Counted from the stretch's first letter, positions 47,857 to 59,573 are shown. The stretch is 64,000 nucleotides of DNA from Aggregatimonas sangjinii (GCF_005943945.1 NZ_CP040710.1:2119001-2183000); one strand, 5' to 3'. The notes: generated from the sequence alone by a model not told the origin. Numbers and translations are program-made.

Positions 47857-49080
47857 CTACTCCGCCAGAAGTGCCTTTACGAAAACATCGAATTCTTTCT
47901 TAAACAGCTCGTATTTTTCACCCGTTGCAGGACCATTGAAACCAGTATGTATTTTTTGGACTTCACCACTTTTATCAATGTAGATAGTAGTAGGATAGGA
48001 AAGTACATGGTTCAGCATAGGCAGTTTTTTCTGCGCTTCTTCCTTGTCGGAGGTGCCGTATTGTGCCAAGAGAACAGGATATTCCACCCCAATTCTGTCA
48101 GTAAATCTCTTGATACTTGCAAACGCTTTTTCTTTGGTCTTGGCATATTCGAATGCCAGGGCGACTATTTCTAAATCCTGGTTTTGATTTTCTTTAAGGT
48201 ATTGCGTGTAGTATTTTGTTTCATCTAGGCAATTAGGACACCAAGATCCCATAATCTGAACCAACACTACTTTGTCCTGAAACCGCTGGTCCGTTAGCGA
48301 AACCATCTTCCCCTCTGCGTCCGGAAATTCAAAGGCCAACTTTTCGTAACCATCGTTTAAGTAAGTAAGCGAATCAGTGCTGGGAAGATTATAGGATTCG
48401 TTGCGTTTTGCACTAAAGGTTTCCTTGGAATGGTTTCCGGAATAGAACGCTCCGTTTAGCGTACTATCGGAAACCTTCGCGGTAAACAGAAAAGCATGCG
48501 CACCGTCGAAGGCCGACACCTTTAACGAATCGCCATCCACGATACCGTCGAGAAAACGATAATCACCTGTTGTAGTTTCAAAAGTTCCGGTAACGGTATC
48601 CCCGTTTTGTTTGAAGATTCCTTTTGCGATGTATTCATCTCCTGTGCCGGGATTAAAATTGGTCTCCCAAATACCGGTCACATTTTCATGCGACGCCCCT
48701 CGGGCATCAAACCGCGACTGTTGATCAAAAGTGGCTTCAAAAGGCACGATACGGTCCAAGCTTTCCTTGATAAATTCACCTTTCATTTTATCTGTCGTAA
48801 ATGTAGCCGCTAGATACCCTTCGAAAACAGGAGTTCTAATGATAATGGAATCATTGTCAATTTGAATCTCATCGACTAAAATAACCTCCTCCGCATTATA
48901 CACCTCCATTTCGTACGCTCCAGATTCGGCCCGAAACAATTTAAAATTAAAAGGCAGCACTTGACCATCCATAACGGCCAACTCGGCACGCCACATCCCC
49001 AAAGATGGTTCAACTGGTTCGGTATCTTTACAAGCACTACTCAGAGCGAACATGATGAGGAGTAATACGATATTTTTCAT
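47857..49080 (-). CDS. TlpA-like thioredoxin-fold lipoprotein
   Basis: A 407-residue predicted lipoprotein (lipobox FALSSAC, Cys17). The first 270 residues are beta-rich repeats, and residues about 270-405 are a TlpA/AhpC-type thioredoxin domain with an intact CPNC active site in MGSWCPNCLDE. It is expected to reduce or handle disulfides in the periplasm. The 200 bp downstream hold no gene that I can support. Confidence 0.8.
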   Translation of the reverse strand: MKNIVLLLIMFALSSACKDTEPVEPSLGMWRAELAVMDGQVLPFNFKLFRAESGAYEMEVYNAEEVILVDEIQIDNDSIIIRTPVFEGYLAATFTTDKMKGEFIKESLDRIVPFEATFDQQSRFDARGASHENVTGIWETNFNPGTGDEYIAKGIFKQNGDTVTGTFETTTGDYRFLDGIVDGDSLKVSAFDGAHAFLFTAKVSDSTLNGAFYSGNHSKETFSAKRNESYNLPSTDSLTYLNDGYEKLAFEFPDAEGKMVSLTDQRFQDKVVLVQIMGSWCPNCLDETKYYTQYLKENQNQDLEIVALAFEYAKTKEKAFASIKRFTDRIGVEYPVLLAQYGTSDKEEAQKKLPMLNHVLSYPTTIYIDKSGEVQKIHTGFNGPATGEKYELFKKEFDVFVKALLAE

Positions 49081-49182
49081 GTGGAATTATTTTTTGAAAA
49101 TCGAAATAACGATTAAATACTTACACTAAAAAATTAAAAGCAATTCTATAACAAAGCGTTTGACGGACTAGTTGCATTGTTT

Positions 49183-49190
49183 TATCTTTA
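49183..49190 (+). promoter_or_regulatory. candidate -7 element of pheT
   Basis: TATCTTTA, identical to the box before the first gene of the window, ends 21 nt before the pheT ATG. Confidence 0.4.
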
Positions 49191-49211
49191 TCGGCTTTAA
49201 AAACCGACCCG

Positions 49212-51638
49212 ATGCACATATCTTACAACTGGCTAAAACAGTTTCTCAAACTTGATTGGGAAGCCAGTGAAACTGCGGAACTTCTTACAGATCTCGGCTT
49301 AGAAGTAGAGGGTGTTGCTACATATGAATCGATAAAGGGAAGCCTTCAGGGTGTTGTGGTCGGCCATGTACTCAGTTGTGAAAAACATCCGAATGCCGAC
49401 AAACTCAAACTAACCATTGTGGACATCGGTACGGAGGGTGCGGTTCAAATTGTCTGTGGTGCGCCTAACGTAGCAAAGGGACAAAAGGTGCCCGTAGCGA
49501 CTATCGGAACGACGCTTTATACCAAAGATGGTGAACCTTGGACCATAAAAAAGGGGAAGATCAGAGGAGAGGAAAGTCACGGAATGATTTGTGCCGAGGA
49601 TGAATTAGGGCTTGGCGCAAGCCATGATGGCATCATGATTCTGGACGATTCTCTCAAGGCAGGAACGCCATGCAGCGAGATTTTAGAAGTAGAGGTAGAT
49701 GAAGTTTTTGAAATCGGGCTTACCCCCAACCGAGCCGATGCGATGAGCCATTTTGGCGTCGCACGTGACCTTAAAGCCGGGCTTTTGCAAAGAAAAACAA
49801 AGCTTGAGCTGATTACTCCTTCGGTCAGTAAATTTCACGTCGATAATCGTTCCTTAAAAATGGAGGTCGTTGTCGAGAACAGCGAACTCGCTCCGCGCTA
49901 CTGTGGTATTACTCTCAGCAATTTAATCGTTCAACCATCTCCTGACTGGTTGAAAAACAGATTGAAGGCTATTGGTCTAACCCCTAAAAATAATTTGGTA
50001 GACGCTACCAACTATGTACTCCACGAATTAGGGCAGCCGATGCACGCTTTCGATGCCGACCGGATATTCGGCAATAAAATAGTCGTAAAGAAAATGCCTT
50101 CGGGCACGAAATTCATGACACTTGATGGGGAAGAGCGTGAACTGCATGAAGATGACCTTATGATTTGTGATGCTGAAAAACCGATGTGTATCGCAGGGGT
50201 TTTCGGCGGAATCAATACCGGCGTCACTGAAAATACCAAAGCTATATTTTTGGAAAGCGCTTATTTTGATCCTGTATCGATTCGAAAGACGGCGAAACGA
50301 CATGGCTTGAACACGGATGCTTCCTTTCGTTTTGAACGGGGCATCGACATCGAGAATGTAGAATACGCCTTAAAGCGTGCGGCCTTACTCATTAAGGAAT
50401 TGGCAGGGGGGAATATCACCTCTGACCTTATAGATTTCTATCCAAAAAAGAAAAAGGACCACCAAGTATTCCTCTCTTTCGAAAAAACGAACAGATTGAT
50501 TGGTCAGGAGATACCCCGCGACATGATCAAATCTATTTTGGCCTCGCTGGAAATAAAGGTCAACAACATGACCGAGACGGGCCTTGGCCTTACCATACCG
50601 TCGTACCGTGTAGATGTAGTTCGGGAAGTGGATGTTATCGAGGAGGTTCTGCGCGTTTATGGTTACAACAATATTGATTTCAAAAAGAAATTAAACGCTT
50701 CTATTGCCCCTATTTCCAGATTGGAAGACCATAAGTTGCAGACCATTATAGGAAATCAATTGGCGGCATCGGGTTTTTTTGAAATTCTGACGAATAGCCT
50801 CACTTCTCCCGAGTATGTGGCTTACTTGGAAGATTTGAATACCGAACAATCAGTTCATATGCTGAATCCATTGAGCAATGACCTCGCCGCCATGCGACAA
50901 TCGATGTTGTTCAATGGTCTGGAAGCTTTGTCTTATAATATCAACCGTAAGAAGCAACATCTTAAATTTTTCGAATTCGGAAAGACCTACCATCAATACG
51001 GTGATAAACGAGAGGAAAACAAGCACCTTGCATTATTACTGACCGGAAACCGCACGGAAGAGGGTTGGGCGAACGACAGACAAGCGGTCGATTTCTTTTA
51101 TCTGAAATCCGTTATTCAAAATATTTTCGATAGACTGGGTGTTGGAGTATCCCATACCCATCCAACGGAAAACCGTATATTTTCAGAAGGAATTGGCCTC
51201 GGAGAGAAAAAGCGAACCTTGGTCGAATTCGGAATGGTACGAAAATCCGTCTTAAAGAAATTCGATGTAAAGCAAGATGTTCTTTATGCCGATTTCAACT
51301 GGGATGCCCTAGCTGAATTGGCCGGTAAAATCCCTATAGTTTTTAAGGATATTCCAAAATATCCAGAGGTAAAACGGGATTTGGCCTTGCTATTGAATGA
51401 AAATACACCATTTAGGGAGGTATACGAAATCGCTACCCAGACAGAGCGGAAATACCTGAAAGCAGTGAATCTTTTCGACGTATATACCGGAAGCAAACTG
51501 CCCGATGGTAAAAAGTCATATGCCGTAAGCTTTACGCTACAGAACGAGGAAGGCACACTTACCGAAAAGCAAATCGATAAAATTATGGCGAAACTACAAT
51601 TGCGCTACGAAAAAGAACTGAATGCGCAATTGCGCTAA
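49212..51638 (+). CDS. pheT: phenylalanine--tRNA ligase beta subunit
   Basis: An 808-residue cytoplasmic beta chain of the (alpha-beta)2 PheRS. N-terminal MHISYNWLKQFLKL; a tRNA-binding OB fold about 40-150 (VVGHVLSCEKHPNADKLKL); the B3/B4 editing domain (RYCGITLSNL, GVFGG); B5 and the catalytic-like core; and a C-terminal ferredoxin-fold anticodon domain (about 715-808, KYPEVKRDLALL). Complete. pheS is not adjacent, which is common. Confidence 0.97.
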   Translation: MHISYNWLKQFLKLDWEASETAELLTDLGLEVEGVATYESIKGSLQGVVVGHVLSCEKHPNADKLKLTIVDIGTEGAVQIVCGAPNVAKGQKVPVATIGTTLYTKDGEPWTIKKGKIRGEESHGMICAEDELGLGASHDGIMILDDSLKAGTPCSEILEVEVDEVFEIGLTPNRADAMSHFGVARDLKAGLLQRKTKLELITPSVSKFHVDNRSLKMEVVVENSELAPRYCGITLSNLIVQPSPDWLKNRLKAIGLTPKNNLVDATNYVLHELGQPMHAFDADRIFGNKIVVKKMPSGTKFMTLDGEERELHEDDLMICDAEKPMCIAGVFGGINTGVTENTKAIFLESAYFDPVSIRKTAKRHGLNTDASFRFERGIDIENVEYALKRAALLIKELAGGNITSDLIDFYPKKKKDHQVFLSFEKTNRLIGQEIPRDMIKSILASLEIKVNNMTETGLGLTIPSYRVDVVREVDVIEEVLRVYGYNNIDFKKKLNASIAPISRLEDHKLQTIIGNQLAASGFFEILTNSLTSPEYVAYLEDLNTEQSVHMLNPLSNDLAAMRQSMLFNGLEALSYNINRKKQHLKFFEFGKTYHQYGDKREENKHLALLLTGNRTEEGWANDRQAVDFFYLKSVIQNIFDRLGVGVSHTHPTENRIFSEGIGLGEKKRTLVEFGMVRKSVLKKFDVKQDVLYADFNWDALAELAGKIPIVFKDIPKYPEVKRDLALLLNENTPFREVYEIATQTERKYLKAVNLFDVYTGSKLPDGKKSYAVSFTLQNEEGTLTEKQIDKIMAKLQLRYEKELNAQLR

Positions 51639-51745
51639 TTTAGGACTGCTTCATATATCATTCGCCCCTTTTCACCAACTTGGTGGTGGTATTGAATTTC
51701 GAGAAGTAATTACCATAACGGATAGCCCGTACATCTGTAGGGAAC

Positions 51746-52306
51746 CTATAGTTTTGCGGGAAGGAACACACTATCTATTTCATGAATAACTCCGTTGCTC
51801 TGCTCGGAATCGGCAGTAGTGATTCTTGCGGTATTACCATTACTATCGGTGAGTACGATATCGATACCGCTCATCGTGGCAATCAATTCATCACCCTGAA
51901 CGGTTGTAAAGGAAGCCCGACCAGCGCCTCTACACATTTCCTTTAAGATTTTAGACGCCGAAAAATTACCGGCCACGATATGGTACGTAATGAGTGTTTT
52001 GAGATTCTTTTTATTTTGAGGAAGTAGTAACTCATCTATTTTCCCGCTGGTCAATTTTTCGAAGGCAATGTCAGATGGTGCAAATACGGTAAATGGTCCC
52101 TCCTCGTTTAGAATTTCTTCCAATTCGGCTGCTTCGATTACCGCTAGAAGGGTCGTATGATTTTGTGAATTCGCCGTATTGGTCGCAATACTCTCCTTTG
52201 GGTTCATTCTTTGTAGTTCCCGGCTGTTCTCCTGGGCAAAAATTAGGTTAGCGAAAAGCACTAAGAGGATGGTGAGGGGCTGCGTCAAGTATTTCATGAA
52301 TTTCAA
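51746..52306 (-). CDS. fasciclin (FAS1) domain exported protein
   Basis: A 186-residue protein with a signal peptide (1-24) and one FAS1 domain: HTTLLAVIEAAELEEILNEEGPFTVFAPSDIAFEKL (first conserved block) and VLTDSNGNTARITTADSEQSNGVIHEIDSVFLP (second block with the usual NGVIHxID). FAS1 proteins mediate adhesion on the surface or periplasm. Ligand unknown. Confidence 0.88.
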   Translation of the reverse strand: MKFMKYLTQPLTILLVLFANLIFAQENSRELQRMNPKESIATNTANSQNHTTLLAVIEAAELEEILNEEGPFTVFAPSDIAFEKLTSGKIDELLLPQNKKNLKTLITYHIVAGNFSASKILKEMCRGAGRASFTTVQGDELIATMSGIDIVLTDSNGNTARITTADSEQSNGVIHEIDSVFLPAKL

Positions 52307-52473
52307 AGTCGTTTTAGGTACAATTTGGGGGATATTATCGATGAACGGTTAATTTAATCGACAAATTACAACTATTTGAGATTTTTGTTGAAAAGAACGA
52401 AGACCTTACATCGAAATTAACAAATTATTAACATTAACAATTCTGAGCCCTATTTTTTTCAAGTGGAATTCGT

Positions 52474-52481
52474 TAACTTTG
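52474..52481 (+). promoter_or_regulatory. -7 promoter element of the two-helix membrane protein gene
   Basis: TAACTTTG matches TAnnTTTG exactly, 19 nt before the ATG at 52501. Confidence 0.5.
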
Positions 52482-52500
52482 AAACGCTAAAGAAAAGAAA

Positions 52501-53220
52501 ATGAGAATAAAAATGACTAACATCGAGGAGAAGCTCGAAAGACTTCGGGCAAATGAAAATGAAGGCGACAAAATTCTAGACGCCGTTCGCGAAATTTTAG
52601 AGAAAGACGCGCAAAAGCAGACGAATATCCAAAAGAACTTGCAGGGAAACACACCTGTTGTCGGGAATGCTTTTGATTTTGATTTGTTGGAGACGGACAA
52701 AATCTACCACATCAGCCAAATTAAAAAAATCTGTATCGATTATCGATTGCGGTTTTTAAGCTCCAAGTACTTTAAAGGTGAAATTCCACAAGAGGCCTTT
52801 TCCAAAATAAAGCAGATAGAAAAGGAACATGAAATTGAAGTAAAAGGCTTTAAAATCGTGGCGCCGTCGAAGCTTTTCAAATTGGCCGATAAAGATGACC
52901 CCTTGTTGTTCGCTCCTATCGGTAACGATTACTACTATTTAATTCACAAGTGGGGCAACGACCTTCATCCCTTGCGAAAATTACTGGTATTGCCTTTTAA
53001 GAATATCGTAAACCTTGCCGTGTTGGTGTTTTTGATCAGCTGTCTTTGTACCGCGTTGGTACCGGACGGGCTCTTTTCAAAATCAGGTTCCGGATCGGAA
53101 AAGATGGTTATTTTCTTTTTTATGTTCAAGTGTATCGCTTCCGTAGTCATATTCTATGGTTTCGCCTTGGGCAAGAATTTTAATCCCGCCATTTGGAACA
53201 GCAAATATTTTAATGCATAA
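52501..53220 (+). CDS. membrane protein with two C-terminal helices, unknown function
   Basis: A 239-residue protein. The first 60 residues are highly charged and probably coiled (NIEEKLERLRANENEGDKILDAVREILEKDAQKQ). A folded soluble region follows (about 65-155, with SQIKKICIDYRLRFLSSKYFKGE and NDYYYLIHKWGNDLHPL), and two membrane helices lie at about 167-187 and 202-222. No family recognised. Ends 34 bp before a bidirectional terminator shared with the convergent lipoprotein gene. Confidence 0.65.
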   Translation: MRIKMTNIEEKLERLRANENEGDKILDAVREILEKDAQKQTNIQKNLQGNTPVVGNAFDFDLLETDKIYHISQIKKICIDYRLRFLSSKYFKGEIPQEAFSKIKQIEKEHEIEVKGFKIVAPSKLFKLADKDDPLLFAPIGNDYYYLIHKWGNDLHPLRKLLVLPFKNIVNLAVLVFLISCLCTALVPDGLFSKSGSGSEKMVIFFFMFKCIASVVIFYGFALGKNFNPAIWNSKYFNA

Positions 53221-53254
53221 TCGACATCGATTTTCGCTATTAGTGAATGTGAAT

Positions 53255-53292
53255 AAAAAAAAGCATCCCGCTCTAGTCGGGATGCTTTTTTT
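53255..53292. terminator. bidirectional terminator
   Basis: Stem GCATCCCG / CGGGATGC with A runs on the left and T runs on the right (loop CTCTAGT), between two convergent genes. Suitable for both strands. Confidence 0.88.
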
Positions 53293-53316
53293 ATCTGATA
53301 AATTACAAGAACTTTT

Positions 53317-54447
53317 CTATTTCACTATAATGTTAAATGGTATTCCGTCTACATTGATATTGTCGATTACCGCTGGCATTGTTCCCGTACGCACCCTTAG
53401 AAGACCTCCTTTATTCGTCGCTCCGGTTTTCTTGTACCCGATAAGCAAATAGTCGTTCTTTTCATCGTAGCCGACCATCGTGGTGGTCTCTATCTCATAT
53501 TCGAACTCGCGCTCTGCCTCTGTTAAAAAATTCTCATAGGGATACAGTGTATTCAAATTATTCGAAAAATCATAAACCGCTGGAATAAGAGGATATACAC
53601 TGAACTGTTCGGCAGCTCGTTCATAATACATTTTTCCTTCTTCATCGAAATTGTTCACTTCTGAAGTCACAAATTGCGGTTCTTTTCCAGACTGGTACTG
53701 AATAAACTGGGTCGTTAGCGTTTCACTATCCAAAAGTGTGTGTAGCTCGTCGTAGCAAATGATCACATTATCATCCACATTACGTAATAATTTTTGGGCA
53801 TCGTAGCCTAGGCCCATCTCGATCAATATACTGTTGGTCTGACTATCTAGGACCGTTAAAAAATTTTCATCGGTCACTTGGTCATCTATTGTCAGCACAA
53901 ATAATCTTTCGTTGGTAAAGCTTAGGTGTACCGGCTTCTTGTTCAAGGGAATATCAACATCCGCCGTGGCCGTTCCGTTTAAATCAAAAGCTCTTACAAA
54001 ATATTCGGTGGTCGAGGCATCTATTTCAACACCGTAGGCAACGTACCCTTTAGTGGCCGTATGGGCAACCGCGTAGGCCGTCAGGTTGCAAGAACCTAGG
54101 TCTGAGAAAAGTTCGATAGTTTTGGAAGTCTCATCACTAAAATCGAACCTTAAAAAGGTGGCATTACAGTTTCCCGTTTGCCGATAGAATGAGAAAACAG
54201 TTCCATCTTTATAACTAAGGGAAGGTGAGGTCGCTTCGCTGAATTGACTATCGGTCGTACCTAAAGTAATCGTTTCGGCGGTGGCATCTAGGGGTATACC
54301 ATCAAGACCACTAGCCGAATTTACCAAAAGCGTATAGCTAGCATCCGCCCCGGGGTTGCTAGTTTCGTTGTCGATTTCCTCTGATTTTTCACAGGAAAAA
54401 ACAATAGCGCAAACCAAGAACAGGTAAAAAAGGGGGTAGGTTTTCAT
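53317..54447 (-). CDS. lipoprotein with beta-propeller-like repeats
   Basis: A 376-residue predicted lipoprotein (lipobox CAIVFSC, Cys19). The mature protein alternates short strands with turns, as in SYKDGTVFSFYRQTGNCNATFLRFDF and KKPVHLSFTNERLFVLTID, suggesting a beta-propeller; no catalytic pattern. Function unknown. Convergent with the preceding gene across a shared terminator. Confidence 0.65.
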   Translation of the reverse strand: MKTYPLFYLFLVCAIVFSCEKSEEIDNETSNPGADASYTLLVNSASGLDGIPLDATAETITLGTTDSQFSEATSPSLSYKDGTVFSFYRQTGNCNATFLRFDFSDETSKTIELFSDLGSCNLTAYAVAHTATKGYVAYGVEIDASTTEYFVRAFDLNGTATADVDIPLNKKPVHLSFTNERLFVLTIDDQVTDENFLTVLDSQTNSILIEMGLGYDAQKLLRNVDDNVIICYDELHTLLDSETLTTQFIQYQSGKEPQFVTSEVNNFDEEGKMYYERAAEQFSVYPLIPAVYDFSNNLNTLYPYENFLTEAEREFEYEIETTTMVGYDEKNDYLLIGYKKTGATNKGGLLRVRTGTMPAVIDNINVDGIPFNIIVK

Positions 54448-54472
54448 GATGTAAGGATTTGAGTTTCACAAA

Positions 54473-56113
<1,641 letters not shown>

Positions 56114-56278
56114 TTAAAATTCGTGCAAAAATAAGGAAATTTAAATCCTTGACCAATAAACTTACATTCGTCACCTCTTGTCGAAAGATTAACGCAATCA
56201 GTTAACTTTTAACGCACTATTAACAGCTGACAGCCTGTTGCTTACTTAATTTTGATTCATTCAATACGCAAGTCCTAT

Positions 56279-57664
56279 ATGATAAGAGTTTTACTTTATC
56301 TACTTCTTATTTTATTATTTGGTTGCACTTCTCAGGAAAAAAAATCCCCCGGCGTTTTTTTTGCGGGCGAGATTGTAAATCCTACCGGGGACAAAATAGT
56401 GCTGTATAAAGGTGACAAAGTCGTCGACTCTTCCAGCTTGGATAAAAACAACAGATTTTCTTTTCAATTTGACTCTATCGCTGAAGGCTTATACCATTTT
56501 GATCATGCGCCCGAGCTACAATACGTTTATTTGGCGCAAGGGGATAGTCTGGTCATTCGTTTAAATACGATGGATTTTGACGAATCATTGATTTTTTCCG
56601 GAACAGGTTCGGAAATCAATAATTTTCTATTGGAGCTTTTTCTTGCCAACGAGGAAGAAGATTCTAAAATATCGGCTTGGTATGAATTGGAAGCAAGTGA
56701 ATTTTTGGGAAAAATAGACGAACTTCAAAAAGAGAAATTCGAAACACTGGGAGAACTCATCAAAGATGGGAATCTTTCCCAGAATCAGCGTAATCTAGCC
56801 AAGGCCAGTATCGTCTATAACTACAACACCTATAAAGAACAGTACCCCTTTAGACATCGACGGTATTCCGACCATGGTGTTTTAGAGAAACTACCGGATA
56901 ATTTTTACCAGTATCGCAAAAGTGTCGACTATGGGAATGAGCAGCTGACCTATTTGAGACCCTATTATGAGTTTATGGTCAACCATATTCAGAATCTATC
57001 TTTTATGAGTTGCACCAAAGAATGTCAGATGAAAGAAGGCGTGGTTCAAAAGCAGCTTCATTTTAACGAACACAAACTCCATCTGATCGATAGCCTGGTT
57101 TCTGAAAAGGAATTGAAAGACAATCTGTATCGTCATGTAGCTTTCAACTATCTTTTAAAGGTTCACGATTATCCGGAGAACAACAAACGATTTATTACGA
57201 AATTTCACGAATTGTCAAATAACAACAGACACCTTGACGAAATAGACGAATTGTACGAGGGTATTGAAAACCTGCAACCACAAAAATCCATCCCGGACGT
57301 CTATGTCACCAATTTTGCCGGGGATAGTTTATCGTTAAGGGAAATAGGAAAAGAGGGGAAAACGGTTTTTTATTTTTGGTCGGCAGTTGATAAAAAACAC
57401 TTCAATAGCATTAAAAAGCGGGTGGCGGAGCTAACGGTTAAAAATCCGGAGTACAAATACGTCGGCATTAATATGAAAACAAGTAAGGACACTTGGAAGG
57501 GAATGGTCGAAGATTCAAGATTGAACAAAGACCAACAATATCGGGCCCACGACTTCTCGAAGTTGACCAAATCACTTATTATCTATCCGGAGAACAAATG
57601 CGTTATTACCAATGATGCGGTCATCGTCGATGCTTTTTCAAATATTTATTCCGCATTTCGATAG
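56279..57664 (+). CDS. DUF4369-type lipoprotein with a thioredoxin fold lacking active cysteines
   Basis: A 461-residue lipoprotein starting at ATG 56279 (MIRVLLYLLLILLFGC, anchor Cys16); an upstream TTG at 56252 is less likely. The N-terminal part is a DUF4369-like beta domain (AGEIVNPTGDKIVLYKGDKVVDSSSLDKNNRF), the middle is helical, and the C-terminal about 120 residues look thioredoxin-like (DVYVTNFAGDSLSLREIGKEGKTVFYFWSAVDKK). At the place of WCxxC stands WSAVDKK, so no redox pair is present. Confidence 0.7.
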   Translation: MIRVLLYLLLILLFGCTSQEKKSPGVFFAGEIVNPTGDKIVLYKGDKVVDSSSLDKNNRFSFQFDSIAEGLYHFDHAPELQYVYLAQGDSLVIRLNTMDFDESLIFSGTGSEINNFLLELFLANEEEDSKISAWYELEASEFLGKIDELQKEKFETLGELIKDGNLSQNQRNLAKASIVYNYNTYKEQYPFRHRRYSDHGVLEKLPDNFYQYRKSVDYGNEQLTYLRPYYEFMVNHIQNLSFMSCTKECQMKEGVVQKQLHFNEHKLHLIDSLVSEKELKDNLYRHVAFNYLLKVHDYPENNKRFITKFHELSNNNRHLDEIDELYEGIENLQPQKSIPDVYVTNFAGDSLSLREIGKEGKTVFYFWSAVDKKHFNSIKKRVAELTVKNPEYKYVGINMKTSKDTWKGMVEDSRLNKDQQYRAHDFSKLTKSLIIYPENKCVITNDAVIVDAFSNIYSAFR

Positions 57665-57692
57665 CACCGAATAGACCTGCAGGACAATAAAA

Positions 57693-57715
57693 AAAGCCTG
57701 GTTGCCCAGGCCTTT
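57693..57715. terminator. terminator between convergent genes
   Basis: AAAGCCTGG pairs with CCAGGCCTTT with one bulged C and a 4-nt loop; A-rich on the left and T-rich on the right. Serves the lipoprotein gene and/or transaldolase. Confidence 0.7.
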
Positions 57716-57734
57716 ATACTTTCATGAATACCTT

Positions 57735-58388
57735 TTAATTTCCTTTCTGATAGTCTGCCAAGAATTTGGCCAAACCACTGTCGGTAAGCGGATGCTTTAA
57801 CAACCCTTCGATTGCGGAAAGTGGTCCTGTCATGACATCGGCGCCAAGCTTGGCACAATCGATTACGTGCATGGTATGTCGTACGGAAGCTGCGAGAATT
57901 TGTGTTTCGAAAGCGTAGTTATCGTAGATATGGCGTATTTCGGCAATAAGATTTAAGCCATCGGTTGAAATGTCATCCAATCGCCCGATAAAAGGCGATA
58001 CATAAGTGGCTCCCGCTTTGGCCGCCAATAAGGCCTGCCCGGGAGAGAACACTAGCGTACAGTTCGTTCGTATTCCCTTATCGGAAAAATATTTTAACGC
58101 CTTTACACCTTCTTTGATCATAGGTACTTTTACTACGATTTGGTCATGAAGCTCGGCAAGTTCTTCACCTTCCTTCACCATGGCGTCAAATTCCGTGGCT
58201 ATTACTTCTGCGGAAACATCGCCTTCAACGATAGTACAGATGTCCACATAGTGCTTTAAAATACTATTACGGCCGGAAATACCTTCTTTCGCCATTAACG
58301 ACGGATTCGTCGTAACCCCGTCTAGAACTCCCAAGGCCTGGGCTTCACGAATCTGGTCTAAATTGGCTGTGTCAATAAAAAATTTCAT
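57735..58388 (-). CDS. tal: transaldolase (small TalC/Fsa type)
   Basis: A 217-residue short-form transaldolase or fructose-6-phosphate aldolase. [36 protein letters not shown] with the Schiff-base Lys, [26 protein letters not shown] and ASVRHTMHV are family signatures. It transfers dihydroxyacetone units in the pentose phosphate pathway. Transaldolase versus aldolase cannot be decided by eye. Confidence 0.93.
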   Translation of the reverse strand: MKFFIDTANLDQIREAQALGVLDGVTTNPSLMAKEGISGRNSILKHYVDICTIVEGDVSAEVIATEFDAMVKEGEELAELHDQIVVKVPMIKEGVKALKYFSDKGIRTNCTLVFSPGQALLAAKAGATYVSPFIGRLDDISTDGLNLIAEIRHIYDNYAFETQILAASVRHTMHVIDCAKLGADVMTGPLSAIEGLLKHPLTDSGLAKFLADYQKGN

Positions 58389-58553
58389 ACTCTTTTAGTT
58401 ATTTAATGAAAATACGTCTTAAACTATTATTGTAATCAACTCGAGGGCTTGCCCAAGAGGCATTCGAAAAGAAAAGACCTTATGTCCTCAAGGCAAACCG
58501 CCTTCCAGCAGTCAGGACTGCCGACAGATGCAACTCTCGATTACCGAGTAAAG

Positions 58554-59363
58554 CTACAATTTATAATGCTTTAATAGAAGTTTCTCAAATACTTTCTGAG
58601 GGAGCATCTTCTTGAGCAAAATCGAGAGTCTTTGCGAGGTAGCGCCTACCTTGTAGCTTACTTTCGGGCTTTTCGAAGAGATGATTTTTTCAACGGCCAA
58701 GGCAACTTGAACAGGATTTTCGCCATGAGCAACACTCTCGTTAATATTTTCTAAGGTGCTATTGTACTTTTCGTAATACGGTGATTCCTTATCGGCTGTT
58801 ACATGAAATCGTCCTGCGGCAATATTCGTGGCAAAATCACCAGGAGCGAGATTGGTGATTTTTACGCCAAAGTCCTTGACTTCCATTCGCATGGCCTCCG
58901 TAACGATTTCCAAGGCGCTCTTTGAAGCAGAATAAATACCGCGATACGGCAACCCCATAAAACCTGCTATTGAAGTGATATTTATAATGAGTCCGCTCCG
59001 CTGTTTCCGCATTTGGGGCAAAACCGACTTCGCTACCAACAACGGACCGTGAAAATTAATGGCAAAGGCGTTTGCAATCTCTTCATGGGGCGTTTCCTCT
59101 ATAGGTCCCGTTATCCCGACACCTGCATTATTTACAAGTACGTCTACCCTACCCTCCAAGGCAATCAACTCAGCAACCGCTGCAGCTATGGTTTCCGCAT
59201 TTCGAACATCTAGCTCGAGCAGAGCAAAGTCGTCGAAATCCGGATACTTGGCCTTACTTCGGGTCGTACCATAAACGATATGTCCTTTTGATTTTAGATA
59301 GGTGCCTATTGATTTTCCGATTCCGGAAGAGCCACCCGTTATGAGAACCACCTTACTTTGCAT
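58554..59363 (-). CDS. SDR family NAD(P)-dependent oxidoreductase
   Basis: A 269-residue classical short-chain dehydrogenase. TGGSSGIG near residues 8-15, NNAGVGITGPIEE, and YSASKSALE supply cofactor binding and the catalytic Tyr/Lys; Ser lies in NITSIAGFMG. Start at ATG 59363 (MQSKVVLITGG) is preferred over the frame opening at 59390. Substrate unknown. Only distantly similar to the SDR at 16293. Confidence 0.85.
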   Translation of the reverse strand: MQSKVVLITGGSSGIGKSIGTYLKSKGHIVYGTTRSKAKYPDFDDFALLELDVRNAETIAAAVAELIALEGRVDVLVNNAGVGITGPIEETPHEEIANAFAINFHGPLLVAKSVLPQMRKQRSGLIINITSIAGFMGLPYRGIYSASKSALEIVTEAMRMEVKDFGVKITNLAPGDFATNIAAGRFHVTADKESPYYEKYNSTLENINESVAHGENPVQVALAVEKIISSKSPKVSYKVGATSQRLSILLKKMLPQKVFEKLLLKHYKL

Positions 59364-59458
59364 AGCGCTGCAAATTAGTGAAATAATCAAAGTGAAGAAC
59401 GGTTAATTTTAAAAGCATCCTCGTTCTTTTTTTGGTACCCGCCAGTAAATTCAGGGTA

Positions 59459-59560
59459 CAAAAAAAGGCAAGCTACCTACATCGCACCGCTACAACCATA
59501 TACCCTTGCTGCGTTCCCACCCTGGGGGATTCTACAGGAGCTGGTCGTGTAGGACTTGCC
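59459..59560 (-). ncRNA. ffs: small signal recognition particle RNA (4.5S-type)
   Basis: On the minus strand the RNA starts GGCAAGTCC and ends with its complement CTTGCC followed by a run of T (59460-59466). The conserved Ffh-binding tip is visible as CCAGGGTGGGAACGCAGCAAGGG. It is the short hairpin form of SRP RNA, about 94 nt without the tail, and works with Ffh and FtsY in co-translational targeting. The T-run forms an intrinsic terminator. A perfect -7 box stands right upstream. Confidence 0.9.
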
Positions 59561-59565
59561 AATTG

Positions 59566-59573
59566 CAAATATA
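59566..59573 (-). promoter_or_regulatory. -7 promoter element of ffs
   Basis: Minus-strand TATATTTG matches TAnnTTTG exactly and ends 5 nt before the expected 5' end of the SRP RNA. Confidence 0.65.
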
